64,000 nt of DNA, from contig PMZI01000079.1 in NCBI GenBank assembly GCA_003170475.1, positions 15,191-79,190 on the forward strand, given 5' to 3'. The notes under the pieces were generated by a model. That model searched no databases. It had not been told where the DNA came from and saw nothing but the letters and a program-made list of their open reading frames with translations. Source of the DNA: Ignavibacteriota bacterium (GTDB lineage: Bacteria; Bacteroidota; Ignavibacteria; UBA10030). Shown here in pieces: positions 45,175-54,707 of the stretch (position 1 is its first letter; the number at the start of each line of letters is the position of its first letter). Made by a program: the position numbers and the translations under genes.

Positions 45175-46053
45175 ATGAAATTCAGAGCAGCGCTCGCACA
45201 GATCGATTGCAAGGTCGGTGATCTGCAAGATAATTTGCAGCATCACCTCATCGCAATTGAGAAGGCGAAACAACAAGGTGCAAAGCTGGTGGTATTCCCG
45301 GAGCTCAGTCTGACGGGATACACACTCCGCGATCTGGCATGGGATCTCGCCATTGATCCCTTCGAAGATAAGCGCCTTGACCCGTTGCGGGAGGCGAGCA
45401 AGGAAATCTCGATCGTGGTGGGGTTCGTGGAAAGCGCATCGAATCATGGGATCTATAATTCAGCGCTCTTTCTCGAGGATGGAATCATCCGGCATGTTCA
45501 TCGGAAAATCTACCCACCGACGTACGGCATGTTTGAGGAGGGGCGGTACTTCAGCAGAGGCGATCAGGTCGCTGCGTTTGACTCGAAGCTGGGCAGGTTC
45601 GGAATCCTCATCTGTGAAGATCTGTGGCATATTTCTCTTCCCTATCTGCTTGCCTATGATGGCGCCGAAGTGATTCTCTCGCTGACGGCGAGTCCCTCAC
45701 GAATGTCCCCTGGGGGGCAGGAGATGGCGAACGCTCAAGTGAACCACGAGCATCACAAGACGTACGCGAGACTTCTGAGCAGCTACGTGTTGTTCTGCAA
45801 CCGCGTTGGGTACGAAGATGGAGTCAATTTCTGGGGCGGATCATGTATTGTCACGCCCGGCGGCACAATGGCTGGTTCCGCAAGGTTCTTCAAAGAAGAC
45901 ATGATCATGGCTGACCTAGACTCGCTTGAGATACAAAGAGCTCGTAGATTCTCCCGTCACTTTCTCGATGAAGACTTGGCTATCACGCATCGGGCCCTCG
46001 CCCGAATCCGCGCGACGAATGGCCTGAAGACCACTGACGAGGCCTCCTCGTAG
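45175..46053 (+). CDS. Carbon-nitrogen hydrolase (nitrilase superfamily)
   Basis: A 292-residue amidase-fold enzyme with the full catalytic triad: Glu43 (FPELSLTGY), Lys111 (HRKIYPP) and Cys147 (ILICEDLWH). The sequence LRDLAWDLAI and EDLWH resemble the glutaminase domain of NAD synthetases, but no synthetase domain follows. It could supply ammonia or act on another amide. It starts 48 nt after the TPM gene. The 160 nt after it hold only the htpX promoter. Confidence 0.85.
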   Translation: MKFRAALAQIDCKVGDLQDNLQHHLIAIEKAKQQGAKLVVFPELSLTGYTLRDLAWDLAIDPFEDKRLDPLREASKEISIVVGFVESASNHGIYNSALFLEDGIIRHVHRKIYPPTYGMFEEGRYFSRGDQVAAFDSKLGRFGILICEDLWHISLPYLLAYDGAEVILSLTASPSRMSPGGQEMANAQVNHEHHKTYARLLSSYVLFCNRVGYEDGVNFWGGSCIVTPGGTMAGSARFFKEDMIMADLDSLEIQRARRFSRHFLDEDLAITHRALARIRATNGLKTTDEASS

Positions 46054-46135
46054 TGCTTTGCGACTGTTTTGATCTTTCCTTCGTCCAACCTGAAGAACCT
46101 CGAAAGCATCTGCAAGGCGCAATCTCTGAATGATA

Positions 46136-46164
46136 TTGAATCTGCTGGGTTTTTTTCATAAATT
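46136..46164 (+). promoter_or_regulatory. Sigma70-type promoter of htpX
   Basis: TTGAAT (46136-46141), 17-nt spacer and TAAATT (46159-46164); predicted start near 46171, 43 nt before the gene, which has a GAGGAG ribosome site. Confidence 0.55.
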
Positions 46165-46213
46165 GCAATCTCACGAATCGATGTCTGATAGTGCGTGAAG
46201 AGGAGAATACTCA

Positions 46214-47068
46214 ATGGGTACTGTGAAAACTGTTGGCCTTATGGTGTTGATGATGGCATTGTTGATGCTCGTCGGCCAATGGCTGGGCCAGGAACAGGGC
46301 CTTGTTCTTGCTTTTGGGATTTCGCTCTTGATGAATTTTGGAATGTATTGGTTTTCGGATAAGTTGGTCCTGATGAGCTACCGCGCGAAGGAGGCAACGG
46401 AAGAGGAAGCACCACGATTGTATGCGATCGTCAGAAAGCTCTCGGCTCAGGCTGAGTTGCCGATGCCAAAGGTCTATATCATTCCCGGGGACTCACCGAA
46501 TGCATTTGCTACCGGCAGGAATCCGGATCATGCCGCTGTCGCAGCAACTGAGGGAATTCTCGATCTGCTCAGCGAAGACGAGCTTGAAGGAGTTATCGGT
46601 CACGAGCTGGCACACGTGAAGCATCGGGATATTCTGACGGGAACGATTGTCGCTGCAATGGCCGGCGCGATTACTTTCCTCACCCGAATGGCAATGTTTG
46701 CTTCGATCTTCGGTGGAGGAAGCAGGGATCGCGAAAACTCGAATCCCATTGGCGAAATTCTGCTCCTAATTCTTGCGCCTATTGCTGCGATGTTGATACA
46801 GTTTGCTGTTTCCCGTTCGCGCGAGTTTGCTGCCGATGAAGGAGGCGCCAAGATTTGTGGACGGCCTCTGAGTCTGGCCAACGCTCTCCGGAAATTGGAG
46901 AAAGGTGTCGAGCGTGTCCCAATGCAAAACGCCGGAACGGCTACGGCTCACATGTTCATCGTGAACCCTCTTGTGGGTGGTGGGATTATGAAACTATTTT
47001 CTACGCATCCGCCGACGGAAGAACGAATCGCCCGCCTGGAAGAAATGGCGACGAGCGGTGTCCATTGA
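46214..47068 (+). CDS. htpX: Zinc metalloprotease HtpX (M48B)
   Basis: A 284-residue inner-membrane protease for quality control of membrane proteins. Two N-terminal helices (about 5-48) are followed by the zinc motif HELAH (His130-Glu131-His134) in GVIGHELAHVKHRD. Two further helices (about 150-205) and SREFAADEGGA, with the third ligand region, come next. FSTHPPTEERIARLE near the end is characteristic. Likely stress-regulated. The next gene overlaps or abuts it. Confidence 0.94.
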   Translation: MGTVKTVGLMVLMMALLMLVGQWLGQEQGLVLAFGISLLMNFGMYWFSDKLVLMSYRAKEATEEEAPRLYAIVRKLSAQAELPMPKVYIIPGDSPNAFATGRNPDHAAVAATEGILDLLSEDELEGVIGHELAHVKHRDILTGTIVAAMAGAITFLTRMAMFASIFGGGSRDRENSNPIGEILLLILAPIAAMLIQFAVSRSREFAADEGGAKICGRPLSLANALRKLEKGVERVPMQNAGTATAHMFIVNPLVGGGIMKLFSTHPPTEERIARLEEMATSGVH

Positions 47069-47702
47069 TGTGCTCAGGACATTTACCTCTACTGCATTGG
47101 ACGAAAGAACCTTTCTGAGAATACTTCTAGCGTTCTGCCTTTCGGGGTTGCTTGCCGGGACGGTACTTTATGGTCAGACGGTAAGATCGAGTGGAACGAT
47201 GATCCTGCGATCGCAGGCGGGAAGTCTCGCGGAAGAGACTCTCGGGAAATTGGGCACGTCGTTGAAGGGTCATGATCAGGTGACCCTGAATGTGGAGGGG
47301 GGGAGTTCCCGAGTTCTCATCGAAAATGCCTTTCTTGAAATATTTGATCGGCAGGGAATTCACAGCTCACTCCAGTCTGTACAGGCCGCTGGAAAACGAG
47401 TGCTTCAGGTAATCGTCCTTGAGCAGGGTGTTCGGTATGCCACTCTTCCTACAGGGGAGTACCGACGAGAAGTGCGGACATCGATCGAAGCTCGTGATGT
47501 GCAACAGGACTCGTCTGTAACTCGGTACCTTGGAATGTCCAGCCGCGTCGATGTTGATACCGTGGCGTTTCGTGAGGATATTGGATTGTTGCCGCTTGCC
47601 CGAGAGAGTGAGCGTACGCTCTTTGACAAGCTTGTCGGTCCAGTCCTCCTCATCGGGGGAGCTTTCCTCATTGTGTACTTGTTTTTCACGGTGCGGAATT
47701 GA
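47058..47702 (+). CDS. Unknown membrane-associated protein
   Basis: A protein of about 210 residues without recognised family. It has an N-terminal hydrophobic segment resembling an uncleaved or cleaved signal (LRILLAFCLSGLLAGTVLYGQ), a beta-rich middle predicted periplasmic (QVTLNVEGG, RVLQVIVLEQGVRYATL), and a C-terminal membrane helix (PVLLIGGAFLIVYLFFTV). GTG at 47058 or 47070 could start it; both give the same domains. It overlaps the htpX end and the next gene by a few bases, so it is part of that operon. Function unknown. Confidence 0.6.
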   Translation: MSIDVLRTFTSTALDERTFLRILLAFCLSGLLAGTVLYGQTVRSSGTMILRSQAGSLAEETLGKLGTSLKGHDQVTLNVEGGSSRVLIENAFLEIFDRQGIHSSLQSVQAAGKRVLQVIVLEQGVRYATLPTGEYRREVRTSIEARDVQQDSSVTRYLGMSSRVDVDTVAFREDIGLLPLARESERTLFDKLVGPVLLIGGAFLIVYLFFTVRN

Positions 47703-47710
47703 GCTTTCGG

Positions 47711-48757
47711 ATGCAGGTGTTGACAACCGTACTGGTCTGCATGTGTGTAAGCACGATGCTCGGTCAGAAGGTGGCCCCAGAGGCGCGAACGACGATTGCG
47801 GCATTCGGCGATGTGAATCTCGGACGCTCCGTCGGTCAGGAACTGCTGAAGGGAGACATCGGATATCCTTTCCGGTATGTCAAGGACTCTCTGGCGAAGT
47901 CGGACATTGTGTTCGTGAATCTGGAGAGCCAGCTCACGGAACAGAACGGAGAAACTCAGAACCCGAAGTACAACCTGATTTTCTGTGGTCCACCGGTGGG
48001 TGCGGCGTCGTTGAAAGGTGCACACGTCACCATCGTCTCGACGGCGAACAATCACGCATACGATTATGGTCGTCGGGCTCTTCGGGAAACACTCGTGAAT
48101 CTGGATAGTGCAGGGATTGCCTCGGTCGGGACATCGATCGATTCTGTGGAGACGTTTGTTCCCGTCGTTCTTGAGCACTCGGGTATCCGGATTGGTTTTT
48201 TAGCTTATACACAGTTCATGAATTTTAAAGGCACGTGGAAGGGCCACGTTGCCTTGTTCGATGAACATCGTATCGCGCAGGATGTCGCCGCTCTTCGCGC
48301 GAAGGCTGACTTTATCATCGTGAGTTACCATGGGGGCAGCGAGTATGTGGACCGGCCTCCGGGAACAGTGAAGCATGATTTCAAGGTTATTGCAGATGCA
48401 GGAGCAGACGTAGTCGTGGGCCACCACCCTCACTATGTGCAGGGAATCGAATGGTACCAGAACACGCTGTTCTTCTATTCGCTGGGGAATTTCGTTTTTT
48501 ACCAGCCTCAACTGGAATGGACTCAAATGGGGTTGGGTGTGCAATTGATGCTCGTTAGGAGCGACTCGGCGGTGACGATTGGTCAAGCGCAGTTGATGGC
48601 GGTTCGAGCCGGGTTGCAGCCTTCGTTTGTACTTTCAGCAACCGAGGAGCGGGCCTTTTTCCAACGACTCGTGAAGTTGTCTTCTTCGCAGGTCTATCAA
48701 AATAATGGATCATGGTTTGTTCAGATAAGAAAAAGAGATGAATACAATGAGAGATAG
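47711..48757 (+). CDS. CapA-family (poly-gamma-glutamate synthesis-like) metallophosphatase
   Basis: A protein of about 348 residues with a signal peptide (to about LGQ, residue 19 from the ATG). CapA/PgsA metallophosphatase motifs follow: AAFGDVNLGR, FVNLESQL, STANNHAYDYG, the YHGGSEY block and DVVVGHHPHYVQGIEW. These provide His/Asp metal ligands. CapA-like proteins occur in capsule or poly-glutamate export and other envelope roles; no capsule genes are nearby. A TTG at 47699 overlapping the previous stop is an alternative start. It overlaps bamD by 20 nt. Confidence 0.82.
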   Translation: MQVLTTVLVCMCVSTMLGQKVAPEARTTIAAFGDVNLGRSVGQELLKGDIGYPFRYVKDSLAKSDIVFVNLESQLTEQNGETQNPKYNLIFCGPPVGAASLKGAHVTIVSTANNHAYDYGRRALRETLVNLDSAGIASVGTSIDSVETFVPVVLEHSGIRIGFLAYTQFMNFKGTWKGHVALFDEHRIAQDVAALRAKADFIIVSYHGGSEYVDRPPGTVKHDFKVIADAGADVVVGHHPHYVQGIEWYQNTLFFYSLGNFVFYQPQLEWTQMGLGVQLMLVRSDSAVTIGQAQLMAVRAGLQPSFVLSATEERAFFQRLVKLSSSQVYQNNGSWFVQIRKRDEYNER

Positions 48758-49556
48758 AAAATCGGTGTTGATCGGATGTGCGTTGAGCATCTTGTTCCTT
48801 TTTGGAAGCTGCACTGCCACGAAAGAGGTGGAACAAATGTCGGTCGAAAGGCGCTTCGCAAATGCAAAATCGCTTTTCGATGATCGAGACTACTTGCAGG
48901 CCTACGAAGATTTTCGAATTGTGACGCTGCAGTACCAGGGAAACGCTCTTGCAAATGACGCCCAGTACTACATGGGAGAATGCAGAATGAAGAGGGAAGA
49001 GTACATTCTTGCTGCCTATGAGTACGACGTTCTCGTTCGCACGATGCCAAACAGTCCGTATGTTGCGAAGGCGCGCTACTCGAAAGCGCTGTGTTACTTC
49101 AAACTGTCACCCTCCTTTAACCTCGATCAGAACTACAGTAAACAAGCGATCGATGAATTTCAGTCATTTATTGAATATCACCCTGCCGACTCCCTAGTTG
49201 TAGATGCGGAAAAGAAGATTGGCGAATTGAACAACAAGCTCGCGCAAAAGGAATATGAGAATGGCGTGACGTATATCCATATGGAGTACTATAAATCTGC
49301 CGTCGTTTCGTTTGACCATGTTCTTGAGAAATACCACGATACTCCCTATGCTGAGCAGGCGCAATGGCGGAAGGCAGAAGCGCAATTGTTGCGCAATCAC
49401 GTCCATGATGCAAAGACCGAAATCGACAAATTTTTCTTGAAGTATTCCTCCAGCCAATGGAAATCTGATGCAGAGCGGATCCGGAGGGATGTCTTATCCC
49501 GACTGGAGAGCGCGCCTGCAGAGGTGAAGAACCCAGCAACGAATCCATCGCGCTAG
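48738..49556 (+). CDS. bamD: Outer-membrane assembly lipoprotein BamD
   Basis: A 272-residue TPR lipoprotein of the BAM complex, which inserts beta-barrels into the outer membrane. The signal peptide ends in the lipobox LFGSC. Five TPR-like repeats follow, for example AKSLFDDRDYLQAYEDFRIV, NDAQYYMGECRMKREEYILAAYEYD and YENGVTYIHMEYYKSAVVSFD. NSPYVAKARYSKALCYFKLSPSFNLDQ matches the typical BamD central region. An in-frame ATG 9 nt downstream is an alternative start. The preceding gene overlaps it by 20 nt. Confidence 0.88.
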   Translation: MNTMRDRKSVLIGCALSILFLFGSCTATKEVEQMSVERRFANAKSLFDDRDYLQAYEDFRIVTLQYQGNALANDAQYYMGECRMKREEYILAAYEYDVLVRTMPNSPYVAKARYSKALCYFKLSPSFNLDQNYSKQAIDEFQSFIEYHPADSLVVDAEKKIGELNNKLAQKEYENGVTYIHMEYYKSAVVSFDHVLEKYHDTPYAEQAQWRKAEAQLLRNHVHDAKTEIDKFFLKYSSSQWKSDAERIRRDVLSRLESAPAEVKNPATNPSR

Positions 49557-49576
49557 TCGGAATCAAGGAGTTGACA

Positions 49577-50050
49577 ATGCCTCGTGCTGTTCTTCGGACA
49601 GTGAAAGAATCACAGGTTCAAATGGTGCAAATGGTATTGCCCACTGACACGAATCGGCTGGGGAATCTGTTGGGAGGCCAACTCATGCACTGGATCGATA
49701 TCGCAGCGGCGATTGCGGCGGCACGCCATGCCAATCGTGTGTGCGTAACCGCATCAGTGGATTCACTCAATTTCCATCATCCGATCCTTCAGGGCGACGT
49801 GGTGACACTTCAAGCTTCCGTGAACCGGGCGTTCACAACCTCCGTTGAGGTAGGCGTACGTGTGACAAAGGAGAATCTGATCACCGGTGAAAAAGTCTTC
49901 ACCAACACCGCTTATCTCACGTTTGTTGCCATCGATGAAGATGGCAAGCCGACGCCCGTACCCCCGATCAAGCCAATGACAAAGGACGAGAAAAGACGTT
50001 ATGCGAATGCCGCACGACGCCGAGAGCTACGGCTTCGTCATCGCAAATGA
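49577..50050 (+). CDS. Acyl-CoA thioesterase, hotdog fold (YciA/BACH-like)
   Basis: A 157-residue single-hotdog thioesterase. The motif VLPTDTNRLGNLLGGQLMHWID, with its conserved Asn and Gly-rich turn, is the classic acyl-CoA hydrolase site. SVDSLNFHHPILQGDVV and the TAYLTFVAIDEDGKP strand follow. It hydrolyses acyl-CoA to free acid and CoA; chain length is unknown. AAGGAG 6 nt upstream supports the ATG. The stop overlaps the next gene's ATG. Confidence 0.88.
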   Translation: MPRAVLRTVKESQVQMVQMVLPTDTNRLGNLLGGQLMHWIDIAAAIAAARHANRVCVTASVDSLNFHHPILQGDVVTLQASVNRAFTTSVEVGVRVTKENLITGEKVFTNTAYLTFVAIDEDGKPTPVPPIKPMTKDEKRRYANAARRRELRLRHRK

Positions 50051-52344
50051 AGGCACGAGTCACTCTTGAATGTATGTGTAATCCCTTCCCGATGTTGAGG
50101 TGCCAGAAATCCGTGATCTATCGTTCAGAGCCGTCGTTGTACACATCCCATTTCTTCGCCGCAACGCTCGTTTCATTCTGGCTTTCTGTCTTTCAAGCGA
50201 ATGCCCAATCTCGCGAAACGGCATTCGGTCAAACACTCGCTGTGACCATTCCCGGTAAATTCGACAGATTTTCCCTGACCACCGGGTCCCGGGGTGGCTC
50301 CGTATTGTACTTCTGGTCCGAACGATCGGCGACGATCGGTTCGGGGTCCCTGGATTCGGCCGGCAAACTCATCGATTGGCGCTTGCAAACTTTGTCGGCT
50401 CCGGTGGATGAATTCATGGTAGTTGATTTCACGGCCGAACATAAACAATTTGGTGTTGGCGTGGATCGTGTCCAACACGTCTTGACATTCTATGATCATC
50501 TGGACGCTGACACCCTTCGCTCCTCTTCGACGCTCCAATTGCCGATTTCAGCGGGACGAATTGTGTTTGGTGATCTGAACAACGACGGTAGGACAGATTT
50601 CGTTGTCTTCGACCGGGAAACCCCTGGGATTATCCCATTCTTTGGCATGGGGAACAATCGGTTCCGGGAGGGGAAACCCTTCGCACTGGACAATGCGATT
50701 GAAGATTTGCAGCTTGTCCATCTCAACAACGACAATTTAGTCGACATCGTTTTCTACGATTGGGTGAGGAGTGAGGTGCATCTTCTGTACGGAGTTGGAC
50801 AAGGCAAGTTCCTGGACCAGGCGGCAATTCGTGTTGATGGCACGGTGCGCCAACTTGTCGCGACGCCCCTGATGGGCAGGGGGAATGTTGACTTGATTCT
50901 TTCTTGCAGCAATCCTGCGAGGATAGAGATACTCGAAGGAAACGGTATGGGTGAATTCAAGCCTGCGTATCGCATTTCCCTGAAAGAGCGGTTGACCTCG
51001 ATCTTTGTCACTGACATCAACGGAGATGGAGCCAAGGATATCGTGGGCTGGGACCGAGCTTCTATGCTTCGGGTCTATTTGAATGGCGGAGACAACACGT
51101 TTGACGACCGGTTGGATTTCACCGGCAATCGGGGAGTCGGTGAAATGGCGCTCACCAAGACCGCAAAGCCCGGAGTCCTCGATGCAGTCCTCTTCGACAA
51201 GGATTCGCAAAAGCTGGTTTGGCTGATGAATGCCATGTATCACTCTGAACTGATTGATTCGCTTGATCTTTCAACGGGGGCAAGACCACGCGGGATCGCA
51301 ATCGGTGATATCAATGGGGATGGCCTGAATGATGTTTTGGTTGCAACGGCCGGAAGCAGTTCGCTGTCTCTCTACTTCAATCGCCCCGGGCTGGGTCTGA
51401 TGGGTCAAACAGCGTACGCTCTCCCTGCAAGCGCTCACGATATTGCTTTCCATTCGCTCAGGGATTCTGTGGCTCGTATTCTCATCTCTCACCCAGAATC
51501 AAAGCAGCTATCACTTTTTTCTCTCGATCTGAGAGAACGATCCGGCATCAACGCGTCCATCGGAACAGAAAGGGCCGTTGAGTTTCTCTACTGTAACACG
51601 GCGCGAACTCCGGCAGTCGATTTCTTCTGTTTCGGACCCAGTGTTGCTGCCACCCCGGCCTCTCTCACGCTATTTCAGGAAATTGAATCTCATCAATTTA
51701 TCGAACGTAACTTCACGTTGTCGCCGAACAATACTCTTCTCGGAGCGGGAGTCGGTCGCCTGAATCGCGACTCGATTCCTGACGTCGCGTTCGTCTACAG
51801 GAACAACACGTCGGGGAAATATCAACTGGCAGTATCACTTGGTGATACGCTTTACTCCTTCAGACAAAAAACGGACCTTGTTGAACTTCCTCAGAAGAAT
51901 CTCTCCCGGAGCTACATCTGGGTTGTCGATCTCGACAACGATGGGCGACAGGATATTCTTATGCTCAATGACGGACCGATTTCCGTGCTCGAAAGAGTGA
52001 GACACCTTCGGGAGAATTTCTATACACCCATCGACACGATCGGGCTGGATGTGCAAATCAGTGACTGGGCGCAGATTCAATTCTGTGATCTTGACGGGGA
52101 TGGCAATATTGATCTCATCGTCAATGATGTCGACAAGGGACAAATTGGGTGGTTCAGAGGACATGGCAGTTCCTTCGAAGGTTTTCGACCGCTGGTTTCA
52201 ATTCCGCGGCGCAGTCACTTTGCCCTGGGAGATCTGAATAACGACGGAACTCCCGATTTGGCTGTGACGTTCGGAGACCAGGGGATAATTCGTATCTACA
52301 ATGGCAAATTTCTGCTGAGGCAAGATCGTGAAACGATTCACTAG
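50047..52344 (+). CDS. Secreted FG-GAP/VCBS beta-propeller protein
   Basis: A 765-residue exported protein. About eight calcium-binding-like repeats of the D-x-N/D-x-D-G-x2-D type are visible: DLNNDGRTD, HLNNDNLVD, DINGDGAKD, DINGDGLND, RLNRDSIPD, DLDNDGRQD, DLDGDGNID and DLNNDGTPD. These suit a seven- or eight-bladed propeller for surface adhesion or ligand binding. The hydrophobic signal (FFAATLVSFWLSVF) ends near ANAQ, residue 54, so the real start may be one of the internal ATGs. It overlaps the thioesterase by 4 nt and the metalloprotease by 17 nt. No T9SS-like C-terminal domain is seen in it. Confidence 0.8.
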   Translation: MKARVTLECMCNPFPMLRCQKSVIYRSEPSLYTSHFFAATLVSFWLSVFQANAQSRETAFGQTLAVTIPGKFDRFSLTTGSRGGSVLYFWSERSATIGSGSLDSAGKLIDWRLQTLSAPVDEFMVVDFTAEHKQFGVGVDRVQHVLTFYDHLDADTLRSSSTLQLPISAGRIVFGDLNNDGRTDFVVFDRETPGIIPFFGMGNNRFREGKPFALDNAIEDLQLVHLNNDNLVDIVFYDWVRSEVHLLYGVGQGKFLDQAAIRVDGTVRQLVATPLMGRGNVDLILSCSNPARIEILEGNGMGEFKPAYRISLKERLTSIFVTDINGDGAKDIVGWDRASMLRVYLNGGDNTFDDRLDFTGNRGVGEMALTKTAKPGVLDAVLFDKDSQKLVWLMNAMYHSELIDSLDLSTGARPRGIAIGDINGDGLNDVLVATAGSSSLSLYFNRPGLGLMGQTAYALPASAHDIAFHSLRDSVARILISHPESKQLSLFSLDLRERSGINASIGTERAVEFLYCNTARTPAVDFFCFGPSVAATPASLTLFQEIESHQFIERNFTLSPNNTLLGAGVGRLNRDSIPDVAFVYRNNTSGKYQLAVSLGDTLYSFRQKTDLVELPQKNLSRSYIWVVDLDNDGRQDILMLNDGPISVLERVRHLRENFYTPIDTIGLDVQISDWAQIQFCDLDGDGNIDLIVNDVDKGQIGWFRGHGSSFEGFRPLVSIPRRSHFALGDLNNDGTPDLAVTFGDQGIIRIYNGKFLLRQDRETIH

Positions 52345-54028
52345 TACGATGATCGTTCTTCTGGCTTGGAGCGTTGGCACGCTCTGTGCACAGGTCGCGA
52401 CGTCTTCCGTAGGACCTCGAAGGAGTATCAGTGGCATATTGGGAATCTCACCCGCTTCAACCGGAAAGTGCGGCACGAACGATTTGATTTTCGCCTCTCT
52501 CCATTGGAATGAACTGAGTGCTCAAGCCAGGAACAGCATTCAGAAGGTGCTCAGCAGGCCAACCAAGCAGAAAGACCGCCTCAGCCGAACCGGAAGATTT
52601 CGAATTCATTATGATACCACAGGTTCCGATTCTCCCTCCATGATCACCAACGGGTCTAACCCTCAGAAGATTCCAAACTCAGTGGAACAATACATCGACT
52701 CTGTCGCAGCAGACTTTGATGCGGCTTGGGCTTTGGAAGTCAACGCTCTGGGATTTCTTCCTCCGCCTTCAGACGGAACGCAGGGTGGAGGTCCAGAATA
52801 CGATGTGTACGTGTCTGAGCTCGGGACCGACCTCTTCGGCCAGACTCTGTGGAGCGATCCGGGAGATCTCATCGCAAGTGGCACACGAAGGACGTTCAGC
52901 ACATATATTGAAATTGATAACGACTTTCTTGGAATGCGAACTCCCGGGATGGATGGTCTGCGCATCACTTGCGCTCATGAGTTTCATCATGCTATTCAGA
53001 TCGGCAACTACGGTTTCTGGTCGAATATGCCAAATTATGATTTCTACTTCTATGAGTTGACCGCTGTGTGGATGGAGCATATGGCCTACGGAAGTATTCA
53101 TGATTATTACTATGACTTGCCAAACTACTTCGAGCGATTCCGTAATAGCCAGAACCAGCCCTACTCTTTCACCACGTACATGTCGGGTTATCAGGGATAC
53201 GAACGATCGATCTGGGCGCAGTATCTGTCAAAGCGCTTTGGAACGGACATCATGAGGCAGATCTGGATAGGTGTGATCGCTGACCCCATTCTCGTGAGCA
53301 TCGGGAAGGTGCTTCAAGGGTTTGGCACCACTCTTGAATCGGAATTCTCGCAATTCAGTTACTGGAACTATTTCACGGCTGAACGAGCTCAGACTGGAAA
53401 ATACTATGACAATGCGGCGGATTGGCCACGGTTCCTTCCAAATGTTTCATCGACGTTTGGCGGATTGTCTTCATCTGTGTCCAGTGCTGGGTTGCCATTG
53501 TCAACCCAGTTTTGTCAGTTTGCTGTGCCGGGAGATACAGTGACGGCGATTCTGGTCAACGTGGATGCGACGGGAGCGGTTAGCCCCAGCGCATCAGCGA
53601 CTGCGTATCAGTTGCAACTGAGCTCGTCAAATGCTTCAACTCCTTATCAAAAGGTTACCGGCGGTCTGTCGCTCTCGTTTGTTCCTGCCGACAAATCGCT
53701 CTGGAGAACTCTCTATCTTCAGTCATCCACGAAGTCGATTGCCGGCGCTGCATCGGACCCGTTCCCGAACCCGCTTCGTGTCTCTCAGGATGCGAAATTG
53801 GGTCTTCCTCTGGGTGGATCAACGGAGAAGAAAGCTGTTGTCTACTTTCTGAACGCCGCACTGGAGTTGGTTTTGTCGCGCGAATACAACGTGACCGAGT
53901 CATTTGGTTTGCCCGTGTTATTTGTGCCGTCGTCCGATCTGCGCAACGGTGTACCATCAGGAGTGTATTTTGTGAAGGTGATGTGCGGCGACAAGGAATT
54001 CCAGTGGAAGGTCGCTATCCTGCAATGA
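52328..54028 (+). CDS. Secreted metalloprotease, MXAN_6640-like, with T9SS-like C-terminal domain
   Basis: A 566-residue exported protein starting at GTG. A signal peptide (cleavage near LCAQ, residue 22) is followed by a gluzincin/metzincin-like core with the zinc motif HEFHH (His217-Glu218-His221) and downstream glutamates in YELTAVWMEH. The last 90 residues look like a type IX sorting domain: FPNP near the start, VYFLNAALELVLSREY in the middle, and SGVYFVKVMCGDKEFQWKVAIL at the end (shown in parts). It may thus be exported through T9SS to the surface. It overlaps the propeller gene, suggesting they work together. Confidence 0.75.
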   Translation: MKRFTSTMIVLLAWSVGTLCAQVATSSVGPRRSISGILGISPASTGKCGTNDLIFASLHWNELSAQARNSIQKVLSRPTKQKDRLSRTGRFRIHYDTTGSDSPSMITNGSNPQKIPNSVEQYIDSVAADFDAAWALEVNALGFLPPPSDGTQGGGPEYDVYVSELGTDLFGQTLWSDPGDLIASGTRRTFSTYIEIDNDFLGMRTPGMDGLRITCAHEFHHAIQIGNYGFWSNMPNYDFYFYELTAVWMEHMAYGSIHDYYYDLPNYFERFRNSQNQPYSFTTYMSGYQGYERSIWAQYLSKRFGTDIMRQIWIGVIADPILVSIGKVLQGFGTTLESEFSQFSYWNYFTAERAQTGKYYDNAADWPRFLPNVSSTFGGLSSSVSSAGLPLSTQFCQFAVPGDTVTAILVNVDATGAVSPSASATAYQLQLSSSNASTPYQKVTGGLSLSFVPADKSLWRTLYLQSSTKSIAGAASDPFPNPLRVSQDAKLGLPLGGSTEKKAVVYFLNAALELVLSREYNVTESFGLPVLFVPSSDLRNGVPSGVYFVKVMCGDKEFQWKVAILQ

Positions 54029-54654
54029 ATTCTATGACCCTCACAGTTGACAAAGTGGCGAAGGAATTCAATCGACGGTCGATCTTCCGCGATGTGTCCT
54101 TCTCGCTCTCTCAAGGACAGTCATTGGCCATCACGGGCCGAAATGGGTCCGGGAAATCTACGCTCATCAAAGTGATTGCAGGCCTGCTCTCTGCCACTCG
54201 GGGAACGGTTGCCTATACAGTTGATGGCAATTCGCTGAATGTAGAAGACCTGAGATATCATATCGGGTTAGTGAGTCCGTACCTTCAGTTATATGATGAG
54301 TTTTCAGGGAGTGAGAATCTGGAGCTTCTTTCAAAGATCCGGTCTGACCTCGGGAGCGATTCGAAGCGCATTCAGGAAGTCCTCGAAGCCGTGGGTTTGT
54401 GGGAGAGAAGATCAGATTATGTGAGGACGTACTCTTCCGGCATGAAGCAGAGACTAAAATACGCGTTTGCCGTCCTCCATCGCCCGTCGCTTCTCCTTCT
54501 GGATGAGCCCACATCCAATCTGGATCAAAACGGCATAACCATGGTGGCGCAGGTTGTCGCTGAGCAGAATCGGTCCGGGATCTTGATCGTGGCGACGAAC
54601 GACGCCGATGAGGCCGCATGGTGTTCTTCAAGTATCGAACTCGGTCTACCGTAG
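54025..54654 (+). CDS. ccmA: Heme-export ABC transporter ATPase CcmA
   Basis: A 209-residue ABC ATPase that, with CcmB, drives release of holo-CcmE in cytochrome c maturation. The P-loop GRNGSGKST (near residue 39), signature YSSGMKQRL and Walker B LLLLDEPTSNLD are complete. The ATG overlaps the metalloprotease stop; a second ATG is 9 nt later. It starts a ccmABCDEF run. Confidence 0.9.
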   Translation: MNSMTLTVDKVAKEFNRRSIFRDVSFSLSQGQSLAITGRNGSGKSTLIKVIAGLLSATRGTVAYTVDGNSLNVEDLRYHIGLVSPYLQLYDEFSGSENLELLSKIRSDLGSDSKRIQEVLEAVGLWERRSDYVRTYSSGMKQRLKYAFAVLHRPSLLLLDEPTSNLDQNGITMVAQVVAEQNRSGILIVATNDADEAAWCSSSIELGLP

Positions 54655-54707
54655 GCGGCAGCAAACACCTTGCCATTAGCAAGGATTATTCCTATTTTTG
54701 ATAACGC

